From: Hemileia vastatrix
Taxonomy: Eukaryota; Basidiomycota; Pucciniomycetes; Pucciniales; Zaghouaniaceae
Reading direction: 5' to 3'
Length of the DNA: 64,000 nt
Assembly: GCA_030280995.1 (NCBI GenBank)
Contig: JASXTE010000011.1
Span: forward strand, 25,466,817-25,530,816
The position numbers were made by a program, and so were the translations under genes. The number at the start of each line of letters is the position of its first letter. Within the stretch, counting starts at the first letter, position 1. The notes under the pieces were generated by a model. That model was not told the origin of the DNA. It ran no database searches and saw only the letters and a list, made by a program, of their open reading frames with translations. Below are positions 54,228 through 64,000 of the stretch, piece by piece.

Positions 54228-57200
54228 GCGCTCCTCCTCTTCCTCTTTCAACTCAAATCCTAAAAGGTGTCAAAGACTTCTTTACTGAAGAAGGATGGTC
54301 AACTCATCCCTACACTATTCAGACAAAAGGCTTGAAAACAATCCTGAAACAGCTAGACTAAGGCACATTGGAAAAAGCAACTTACAACTATAAGGACTCT
54401 GTACAGCCAGAGACAGAAAATTATTTCACTGCATACATCTTTTCCTATGAATTTTTTTATTCTTCACTTTTTTTATTTCTTGTTTCTTTTTTATTTTTCC
54501 AATTTTATTAAAGATATTTGGAATTAAAAAATATCATTTATAAGGCTCAGACTAAACATGATTTACTAGATGAGAACTAGAAAAAATTCCTGAGGAAAAA
54601 ACCTGTGTCTATTGGTCCAAAGTTAGTTGAAGATATAGACAGATCAGAACAATGGAACAAAATGACACCTGACTATGACAACCAATTATGTTCCCAAAAG
54701 GATTAAAAAAATTAATAAAGATTCTGAAAATAAAATTTCCACTTTTACTTGTAAAACAGTTTTCTATGAAAAAATTGAAATCCTTCCGTAATTAAGCATC
54801 CCAAAAGTCACACATTTTTCCTTGAGTATGTTGTGTTCTTCTAAGTGAAGCATCTAGATCATCCTCAATGTGGGGGAGAAGTAGGAGACAAGCAAGCCAA
54901 GATATTAGACACTGGGTGGTAATTGTCTGGACTGAGACTGAGGATATAGCATGAAAACTTTCTCCTTAAACAAGAGGTGGCCACATCTTACCAAATCTTT
55001 ATCCTTGGGGGGTATGGCATTGAGTAGAATTTTACCACATTGGGTTTGATTGTAGTTTTAATCTTTAACAGATTTACAAGGCTGATGAAAGAAATTGGGA
55101 CAAAATAGTAATGTGCTTAGAGGTGCAAGAAGATTTAGCTGCTTGAGTAAAGTAGATATGCTGTTAGTGAAATTTTTTACATCTTTTTTAAACTGTCCAA
55201 TTTTTGAAAAAAGAATAGAGATTAGATCAATCTTACAAAATTACACAAAAGTATGTGTCTTATTATGCTTTTGAGATAGGTTTTTACACCAGAAAGATGC
55301 GTGAAATTTTAATAAGGATCACCACACAATATTTGGGGAGGACTTGCTAGTAAGTCCTCAACTTGAAGTCAGATGGAACTCAGACTGAAATTTGATGGAA
55401 CTAATAATGAAATGTGCTTAAAAACCAACTTGAACTATCATACAAAACCAGCCAAATCTTTTGTGGTATCATGATGAAAGTGAAATGAACTTATATTTAA
55501 TTTTGTATGAAAAAAGTTTCAAAAATCATTTCAAACACTGTACACCTTAAGCACATAATTTTGACTCAGTATTTTAAATTATAGTTCAAGATGGAAGTGA
55601 AAACTCATTTAAAACTTTCAATTTTTCAAGTGATATTTTTACACTAATTTATCACATATTTAAAGTAGATTGAAACACATTAAAAATCATATTTAAATAT
55701 TTTATATTGTTTGAAAAAAAAACCAGAATTTTCAAAACTAGGCATTACAGAAAACTATTATAAATTGAATTTTTTTTGATTCACTTTTTGATATTTTTTG
55801 GTCATGAAACAACATTTTGAGTCACAAAAAGTGAAATTGAATATTCACTTGCTGAGTGGTATTCAGTAAGTAAATGTGAAATGATAATTCATATATATAT
55901 TGAAAATAATTTTAAATATTCATCCAAAAAAATATGCATAAAAATTTATATTGAATATGCATATGTAAAATCATATTTCATATTGAATATTCATATAAAA
56001 ATTTCATATTGAATATATATATGCAATCATCACACAATATTTGGGGGGGAGGACTTGCTAGCAAGTCCTTAATTTGAACTTAGATGGAGCTTAGATGAAA
56101 CTCAGATAGAACTTATAATGAGCTGATACTGAACTCTACTTTGAGCTCATAATGAGCCATTAACCAAGGATGGATGATGATGCACTGAAATAATAGTGAG
56201 AGTTTAATGAAAAATTAATAGAAATACAAACAAAAGGTAGCTTAAGAATCTGATTAGTTCACAGTACTTTTTCATAAAACACAATTCAATTTTCATTTTG
56301 AATGCAATTGATCATTAAAAAGACTAAAAAATATACTATTTTTTCAAAAATATTTCTTTTGACCTGTCTAATGAGTTTATTAATTTTTTTAAAAAAGATT
56401 ATATATAAAAATTAATGGCTCTTTAAAACGAAAACTCCTTCTAACATAAAATTTCAGGCTTTAATTCTTAAATCTAAACCATATCACCTAATTTTTATGA
56501 TCTTTGTTTAAAATATTTAACCATTAAAGATAATTAGCTTTAATTGAATTGATTTATTAAAAAAAATGTTGAAGAATTAAAATTCTTTATTTTTATATCC
56601 TAGAATACAGTAAAAAAATTCGTAACTAAAAAAATAAAAGAAGCCAATGTGTTTTCCAAATTTATTAATCAATTAATTACTCTCTCGGCTTCTTTATTCT
56701 AAGCACTAATATTTGTAAAATTATTTGATTATGTGTCTTAAAGAAGTATAATTTGTATAATATTATATATTAATCCAGTTTTGAAGATTTCTAAATTTGA
56801 GAAGATGATAGAAATTAAAAGGAAATCAATTTTGGTTCTTCTTTTAGTTCTACTTATTCTTCAACTAAACAGTTTTTTATTATAAATTTAGTAAAAGTAA
56901 TAAATATATGAGATTTTGAATCTTTTCATGATGTAGTTCATCAGAATTACATGAAAATATTATGATTTGGTAGGGTAATCTCATTAATTGAAAAATTAAT
57001 CACTACTCAGTGAGTTTTATATATGAAACACCAAAATTTATGCTAGATGATAAATATTAAAAATAGAACAAAGAATAAAAGTTTAAATTTCTTAAAAATG
57101 TAATTTTAACACTAAATTGTGCTTCAATGCTATATTGTGGTATAATCACAGTGTCCACCTTGTAATAAGAACCATTTCTTTTAAAAATTTCTTTCATGTG

Positions 57201-58349
57201 AACTTTTTTTTCAGGTTGAATTTTAGAATTTAAAATTGTGCAAGAGCTGAATTTAATACATAGACACTGGAAAAAAAACATGGGCACCTGAAAGCAGGTG
57301 CCAATCAGGATCTCTGATTTTACTCAATTTCAGCTCAAATGTAATTCTTCTGGAAAGACTGTGCACTGAAAAATGAGCACAACAGCTTGTGAAACATCAA
57401 ATAAAATTTACTCTTAAATCAAAACTGAATATAGGGATAGGCATCTGCTAGCAGGTGCCACTTGAATTTTTGTGGTGAGAAGTGGTATTTTTTCATCTTT
57501 ATATTAATTTCTCACTGAAATAATACTATATGATACCTATTAAGTAAAAAACACACAATCAATATTTTTATTTAAACCCATATAGAAAAAAAAGTGTAAA
57601 AGGTTTTATATTATGATTAAAAAAAACTATAATACAAATTTTAAATGAATATATAAAGTATTTCAATCTAATGATTTTGAGGAAAAAATTAAGCAAAACA
57701 GTTCAGGATCACTTATTTATTTTTAGAACAAAAGTTTTGACAGGAGTGATTCATGTCTATAATTTTGCACATAATTCTTAAATAATATATATGGAAAAAG
57801 GACTTATCAATGATTTACTGGAGGTATGATAATCAAACTGATAGGTAATATTAATATTACTTTGCTAAGAAGTTTCTAAGTTTATGATATAAAGTCCATT
57901 TAACATTTCATTTATACACAAGACTTTATAAATCTTCTTGTAATTAGTCTGATCAAAGAGAAATACTAGATTAAGTATATTTTAAAAAAAATAATTTCAA
58001 TAGAGAATATTTCAACACTTCAGTAAAGATTCAAACAAGAAAATTAAGCTTAAAATTTGAATTTAAGTTAATATATATATTGATGAAAAAGATATTTTTT
58101 CAATTTTTTAAGAAACTACCAAGTTTATCCTATAAGGCTTCACTTTAATTTACACATATGCATCCAAAAAATCATAGTGATTTCCTGAGGGATCTATATA
58201 ATTTGTACTTAAAACAATTTGTTTTTCTTTTCAATTATTTTGAATTTAAAAAGAAAATCTGAAACCTTTTCTATATATTATAGTTATATAAAATAAATTT
58301 TTAGTAGGTTTCTTAATCTATCATATAGAAAATTAATCACATCATTATA
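54228..58349. other. AT-rich flank with MITE-like fragments
   Basis: 54,231-54,450 reads open with one TAG-like break (KGVKDFFTEEGWSTHPYTIQTKG), possibly a scrap of the gene or element into which A jumped; I do not recognise it. At 55,320 and 56,028 the sequence repeats the left terminal repeat of the MITE at 60,987, including the palindrome GGACTTGCTAG(C/T)AAGTCC (55,340-55,357; 56,051-56,068). At 57,283-57,302 and 57,440-57,459 two palindromes of type GGCAYCTG/CAGGTGCC stand 157 bp apart. The rest holds nothing I can support. Confidence 0.6.
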
Positions 58350-60075
58350 ATTTTTATGCATCAAAGGTATTATGCTTAGTGATTTATTCATTTTGTATGT
58401 AGTATTTACTGTGAGGCAGCAGAAGTGTCATAGCTCCCGCTCACTCCAGAGCAAACACTAAAGCTGCTATCACAGGTATGCAATTTATTTTTCTGGCTCA
58501 CTCCGAGGCAAATACTAAAGCTTCTATCACATTTTATGGGCCGTTATTATTACCATTTTTACTTAGCAGCAATAAAATAATTTTATTTTCCGAGATTTTG
58601 TTACCATGTGCCAAATCGCAAATTAAAATTTCCACTGGTCTGGTGTTAATTTATCCACCATTGACCTTATGTCTCTGTTTATCTCACTTGGCTATTTTTA
58701 TGCCTATTGATCCTTTTCAATCTTGGCCTAGCAATTCATGAGAAAAAACTTCCGCTCTTAGCCAAGAACTAAAAAATCAAAACATCCCTTTCACAATAGA
58801 TACACAATTGAGATGACAATTGTGCTCTTTTTCAGGCACCCCTTAAAACCCCACCTCATTTTCTGGTAGTGCCTGAATGGCTCTCCAGTCTCCTCCCCCG
58901 TCAATTTCTAATGCCTTGGTATCCTCAGAAAATCTCCCTTCCCCTAAATGCAACCATCCTCCCTATTTTTTTGACCACTCCCCTCTAAATCTTTTGCTTC
59001 CCCCTTAGGCAAGACAACGTAGTGGCTGTTGTCAAATGCCACACTCAACCTCTCGCCATTCACAATCAAAGAGATTGACTGATTGTACTTTGACACATCC
59101 AGCACCTGGCATGCCTTCATCTAAAGCATCTAAAGAGAAATATAAGTGTCAAACTAAAGATGTAGATAGCAATAATAACACATCTGAGTCTGGGCTTTCC
59201 TATGTCTCTGGCTCAAGCTCAGATTTAATTGAGCATAAAGGAAAATATTGTGGTCAAGTGTTAGATGAAACTATTGGGAAATTAAAACATATTGAAAAAT
59301 TGAATCCTGATGGCACCAACTGGTTAGTGTTGCTCAAAAAGATCAACTTGCTCATGCATTGCCTTGTTAGGACTACTAAGTATGCCACCAAATAAAAAAA
59401 TGATAAATGATCCCACTTCACATTTTGAAGATGAAATTTCTGGCATATTATTTCTTTACTCTTGATGAAAATCTTCAGCAACTGATTGATTAGAACATGA
59501 CAAGTCATGAAGCATTCAAAATTTTATCACAAAAATTTGAAAGAGGTACTCACACCTCTTGAATGAATCTTTTTAACAATCTTTTGAAAATAAAGTCTTC
59601 ACCATTCTCTGACTCCACTACTCATTCCAACTCTGTGAAACATATCTTTGACACTTTAAAACAAACTGGTTTCAAAATTGGATATGAAGAGATGGCTTCT
59701 GTTTGCACTCAACTACTACTACCTTCATCTGAAACTCACATGTTTGCTAAAATAAATTGTCATTTTGAGCTACAAAAAGATTTGCCTCAACCTTCTTTTG
59801 ATGATATGTGCAAGGCTCTAGACAACACTTGTAGTAATCCTTCTTCCACCTCTGGTAAAACTTCAACTGCTTTAGAGACTTCTCTTGAACCTGATCAAAT
59901 CTTATCAATGGCTTTCAAGAAAAGTAGAATGGATAATTATTGCCCTTGAAACAAGAAAGTTTAATACTCATTTTATCACTGTAAATCAACTGAGAATTTC
60001 TTATCAAATTGTCCTTACAACCCAGATGGTAATTGTAAGCCAGGCTATACCAGGAGCCCAGAAAGTTATATGTTA
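58350..60075 (+). mobile_element. Ty1/copia relic 2 (LTR-like part and Gag)
   Basis: 58,350-59,030 resembles the start of the copia-1 LTR (TTATGCTTAGTGATT and two CTCACTCC units with GCTRCTATCACA). Gag follows from 59,036. The relic ends near 60,075 within the zinc-knuckle region, so protease and pol are absent. It differs from copia-1 in the overlapping part, so it is a separate insertion. Confidence 0.65.
59036..60072 (+). pseudogene. Copia-2 Gag
   Basis: ATG 59,036, Ser/Thr/Lys-rich N-terminus, then the LNPDGTNW motif near 59,300 typical of copia Gag start regions. Several stops between 59,393 and 59,560, then 59,563-59,949 is open again (Leu-rich capsid part and SMAFKK motif). A degenerate zinc knuckle (YHCKSTENFLSNC) follows after the TGA at 59,947-59,949. 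Homologous with 7,456-7,700. Confidence 0.7.
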
Positions 60076-60983
60076 ATTTATTGGACCTGAAAGAGGGCGT
60101 AAGAATTGTATTTTATGTATATAAATTAATATTTTATTGCATAATAAATTGTATAAGTATCTTATTAATAATAAGTGTTATATTAATTTTATTGTTATAT
60201 AAATTTTTATACATTTAAATTAAGCATAATATATTTTATATTCTACAAATAATGGCACATTTTTATAATTATAAAATTAATTAAAAAACATATATTATAA
60301 TTATATATGTAAAATTGACTTATAATGTAATTAAGTTAATTAATTAATTTTATATATTAAATAAAACTTCATATATTATTAAACAACAATATTGGGCGCT
60401 TCTTTTTACCCTTAATTGTGTCAGAAAAAAATTATTAAATAAATTATAATACTTATTTAATAACATAGTATTAAAATCCCCACTTTAAATTACAAATATC
60501 ACTAAATTAATTATATGTTTCATTTAAACTAATTATTGAATTAATTACATTTTTAAAACCATTAATTAAAATTGCTTTAAACTGGATTTAATTTATTATA
60601 TGAATTTTTGGTGTGAAAATAATTTTATTTGTTTTACTTAAAACCTTTACATGTCGCTATAATGTCTGTTTTTGATTATTTTACTCATTGTTCTCATGTT
60701 TCAGACTTACTTGGTTAATAATTATTTTAATTAAGTGTTTTGGGAAGTTATGGTGGGAAAAGGATTAATTACTCACGGGTTTTAGTTAATTGTTTCATAT
60801 TTTTCTCTTGATAATCACGTTTCATTTCTACTCTGTTATCATTTGTTTTAGCTATTTCTATTTTGTAATTATTGGTTGGTGGCCCTTCAGGGGTCCCTTG
60901 GTCTATAAAAGGGCCTTGGATAATCCCCTTTAACCCATCACTTACTATACAATCAAACTTGAACATATTTTTTTTAAATATAG
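60076..60983. other. AT-rich sequence, no feature
   Basis: Mostly A/T words with TTAATTAA-like repeats. I see no gene, RNA or repeat structure. Confidence 0.6.
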
Positions 60984-60986
60984 TAT

Positions 60987-61247
60987 CACTACGCAATATA
61001 GGGGGTGGACTTGCTAGCAAGTCCTCAACCTGAACTCAGATGGAACTCAGATGGAACTCAGACTGAACTCATACTGAACCCATACTGAACTCTACTTGAA
61101 CACCCACCTAAAACTGTTCTTCTGAGTGGTGTTCATTCCTGATTGTATGGCTCCTTTATCAATAGCTCAATGTGTGTTCAATCTATGGTGAGTTTGGGTC
61201 CAAGGTTGCGGACTTGCTAGCAAGTCCGCCCCCCATATTGTGTGGTG
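60987..61247. mobile_element. 261-bp MITE with palindrome-bearing terminal repeats
   Basis: Ends CACTACGCAATAT... and ...ATATTGTGTGGTG form inverted repeats of about 38 bp, and each includes the 18-bp palindrome GGACTTGCTAGCAAGTCC. Flanks are TAT on both sides (60,984-60,986; 61,248-61,250), a 3-bp duplication. Interior has short GAACTCAGATG-type direct repeats. No coding capacity. Left-end fragments of the same family are at 55,320 and 56,028. Confidence 0.82.
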
Positions 61248-61250
61248 TAT

Positions 61251-62228
61251 GTTTAATATTATTTTTATTAGTAGTACAATTCTAATTTAAATTTTATATA
61301 AATAACTACAGGTTGCATTAAGTCTAATAGTAATAAAATTGTTTTCTGTGCAGAGAAAATAATACTTACTTAAAAATAAATATATTATAATTTAAAAGAC
61401 CTTACTACTGTGTCAACTCTCAAGTAATTTGTCGTTGCCCCCCTTTAGATAACTGAAATCATTTTATCATTTTATTTCTTTTATTCTCTATAATCTTCTT
61501 TTTTCCTATTCCCCTTTCATTCCTTCTTCTAGACAACCGGCCAACAAGTGGGAGCCTTTCCAAATGACGACGACAATACTGATACTTGCGACAAACGACA
61601 TAACGCACGGACCACCCAGCCAAAAAGAAATTTTTGCCACGACCGTGTTTCAAACTTGGGTTCGATCTATTAGGTTTATATTAAATTAATTCATATATTA
61701 TTTTGAAGTGATTTTGCGATCACTATAGTAAGCTGACCTTTGCATCTCTCACTCATATTATTATATTTTTACTGCAATAACAGTGTTTGTGGCTTAATTG
61801 CTGATTCACTGAGTGTAAGTGTTTATTATTTTTAATTTTTTTTTTCCTAGTTGACCATAATAGAGTAAAACTCTTAGTCCTAGAAGACAATTAATATTTA
61901 ATAAATTATTAAATTAATTTTATTATTATTTTTTGTATATTGGTTGACCATAATAGTACTCAGTACTTAGTCCCAATTTTACCATTATACTAATTTTGGT
62001 ATTAATTATTTTGGTTGACTTATTAAACCTTTATTGGTTGGTCCCATTTTAATTACTGTTAATTCTTAATAAATAATTGTAATTACATTTATTTGTATTA
62101 CATTTTTGTTAATTAATTGATTTTTTGATAATAATTAAAAAAATTTTATTGTTAAAATTCAATAAATTTTATTTTCAATTAACAATTTGGATCATTAATT
62201 TTTTTTTGATTCTATTATAACAGTTTAA
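61251..62228. other. AT-rich sequence before the last element
   Basis: No gene recognised. A minus-strand ORF at 61,459-61,653 has no support. Two similar segments (TTGACCATAATAG with CTTAGTCC) occur at about 61,852 and 61,944. It might include an LTR or leader of the element that starts at 62,229, but no boundary is visible. Confidence 0.5.
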
Positions 62229-62872
62229 ATGTCCAATAGTTTGGCTAGCAGCATAGATAACTTACATGTGGATGAGATTGAAGTGGATAATGACACTGAA
62301 TCTGTAGGTTCTTCTAAATTAACTTACAGAAAGTATTCACCTGACAAAAAACCTTCAGGATGTGGAAATGGCAAGAGATGTGGAAAACCCCCCTCACCAA
62401 ACACCTCTGAAAGAATTAAAACCTCTAACAAATCAGGACAATCAACTCAAAGGTATAAAAATAAAAAAGATACCTCTAACCCAACAAGTAAACAATCTGT
62501 CCAGTCACATCAAAGAACTGAAGGAAGAAAGCATTAAGTACAAGGCAAGGGTAGACACACTCTGGAATCAGATGCAAAAATTTTTAAATCCCAAACAGGC
62601 TCAAACTCCTCATTTCCCAGCCTCTCAGCCTCAGCCTCAACCTCAGCCCAATCAGGTACCCAGCTCCTTCATGAAAAATCAAAGCACTCTGCAAGTGGAA
62701 CAGTGGAAATGGGATTACTTGATGAGCCATTAACAGAAGAATGTTCAGCAACCAGCTAAACACCCTGGCCCATCCAGGACACCAGCCTACCATCCACCTC
62801 CTCAGCCCCATCCTTATCAGGGAGGCAGAAGAAATAAGGTACAGGGGAAGTTTCCTCCCTTACCGTGGTGAG
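62229..62872 (+). pseudogene. N-terminal Gag-like segment of the last element
   Basis: ATG 62,229 opens a hydrophilic ORF; a frameshift near 62,350-62,370 moves the coding into the frame that ends at 62,731. The second part has a heptad-rich stretch (VNNLSSHIKELKEESIKYKARVD) that predicts a coiled coil, and a Gln/Pro-rich tail. A TAA near 62,731 and the TGA 62,870-62,872 follow. This resembles N-terminal regions of fungal Ty3 Gag proteins, but no domain proves it. Confidence 0.5.
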
Positions 62873-63731
62873 TAATTTGTTTGATAAACATGTTGGTATG
62901 TATAATAACAAAGCTTCTTCAGGTAATATTGTGGATTATGGTGAAAGAACAGTTAAACCCTTAAAAAGAAAACTTCCTTTAATGAGTAGCCCCAATGATG
63001 TAATTAGCAAATTATCATTTGATGAACCTTTAAATTTGACTTCTACTTCTTTAATTAATCCTTCTCTTTCAATTAAGAATGATTCTGTTTCCCCTGAAGT
63101 CTATACCTTAATTGAGAAAACTTCTGAAGGAATATTGAAAGATACCCTTGATTTTAATGTTGTAAAAGACAAAAATTTGAGATATGTGTTAATACATAAG
63201 AGTGATAGATTAAATAATTTTCACTTGCATTGTAAAGTAAGCTCTTCTGTACAAGATACAGCTTATTTTAAAATCAAAGAAACCTTGAATATTGTTCTTA
63301 GCCAACAAAAACAAATAAGGAGTGACCATAGAGCTATCTCAGATAAAAATATCAATCTACATAAAACCTTGAGTGAATTGAAACCCCTTATTGAGGAAAA
63401 TTATTCATTGAAAAGTGAAATAAAATCTCTACAAAATGAGTTTAAAAAGCTAAAAAATGATTTCAATGCACTGAGTGCCAAACACACAGTTTCTGAGGAC
63501 AGAAATATTTTATCTCTTGCAAAAGTAAATGACCAGTTGTCTGAAATTTCAAGGATCAGAATCTATGTGTCTGACCTGCAGGAAAAATTTTCAACCTTAA
63601 CCATCAATAATTATGGTATAAATGAGAATGCTTCCCATAAACTGCATAAAAAAAAGAAAAAGAACCTAAACAGAGTTCCTCCTTTCTTCCTCATATTTCA
63701 GCCATTAAACAAACTGACAATGAGTCTGTAA
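62865..63731 (+). pseudogene. Coiled-coil segment of the last element
   Basis: 288 open residues. Residues about 175-240 have regular Leu/Ile spacing with charged partners (LKSEIKSLQNEFKKLKNDFNAL), a likely coiled coil. The frame ends at 63,729-63,731, but the neighbouring frame continues with a Gag motif, so a single-base indel near 63,690 probably split one Gag ORF. Confidence 0.5.
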
Positions 63732-64000
63732 AATCTTTTGCTACTAGCAAAAAATCTTGTGATGGTCATGTACCAGCTGTTTCTGTAAATAATGACATTT
63801 CTGAACACCTGGTTAAACTTCAGGAATTATTAATGATGAATAGTTCAAACCAAAAAATGGACCATCCCTGTAGTCAGAAAAATTGGCCTAAATTGGATCA
63901 ATATCCTACCTTTGATGGTGATTCTTCTTCTGATTGGCAACACTTTATCCAAATAATTGATAATTTAAAGAGATCTTATAAACAACCTGATGAGGAAATT
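63690..64000 (+). pseudogene. Gag capsid start of the last element, cut by window end
   Basis: Open to the window edge. It contains NWPKLDQYPTFDGDSSSDWQHF and FIQIIDNLKR-type motifs, the usual start of a Retrotrans_gag capsid domain in rust-fungus Ty3-like elements as I remember them. The pol of this element must lie to the right. Confidence 0.65.

Noticed and set aside
61600..61690. Possible tRNA from a GGGTTCGATC box
   Set aside because: Only the box-B-like stretch is present; no box A at the right distance and no pairing arms.

Overview
The window looks like transposon-dense, AT-rich DNA of a fungus, most likely a rust fungus (Pucciniales; Austropuccinia psidii or a relative would fit). 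I infer this from the style of the chromovirus Gag and of the Gag-Pol family called A/B/C below, from short introns (50-68 nt) with GTAAGT/GTAAAG donors and CTGAT-like branch sites, and from a TET/JBP-type dioxygenase inside a DNA transposon. No database search was possible. I see no ordinary housekeeping gene; essentially all coding sequence belongs to mobile elements.

Layout. 1-7,455: a minus-strand Ty3/gypsy chromovirus (pol with chromodomain, gag, one LTR; its left LTR lies outside the window) with an antisense, zinc-cluster-like accessory ORF at 2-782. 7,456-about 11,300: a decayed Ty1/copia element. 11,300-14,100: no genes, but two tRNA-like repeats. 14,101-54,227: one old LTR retrotransposon (element A, plus strand) split by nested insertions. 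Element B (minus, 21,967-40,866, target duplication CCGC) sits in the last codons of A pol. Element C (plus, 41,372-50,824, duplication CCGG) sits in the A 3' region. Inside B lie a PIF/Harbinger-like transposon (27,377-31,117, duplication ATT) carrying a TET/JBP-like gene, and a solo chromovirus LTR (34,713-36,637, duplication CCAAC), itself split by a solo A-like LTR (34,845-35,994, duplication ACGG). 54,228-64,000: AT-rich flank, MITE-like pieces, a second copia relic (about 58,350-60,075), an intact 261-bp MITE (60,987-61,247) and the start of another Gag-bearing element that runs off the window.

Elements A, B and C are one family: LTRs of 1.07-1.15 kb, a tRNA-Lys-type primer-binding site, Gag with a CCHC knuckle, retropepsin, a pol begun by a stop-start overlap (TAATG) in B and C, and a very long 3' region. 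That region is the most interesting part. It holds about 50 copies of a tiny hairpin module (4-bp stem, 6-nt loop, TAAACTG tail) whose stems change in a compensatory way, plus at least four larger hairpin modules. All are on the sense strand of their element, and some lie inside pol codons. In B and C the same region also carries two spliced antisense genes whose products have GAL4-like cysteine spacing. In C both are intact although C has lost reverse transcriptase and integrase.

All four recognisable target duplications of this family have CG at the centre of a 4-bp site (GCGC/GCAC, CCGC, CCGG, ACGG), which suggests CpG-directed integration.
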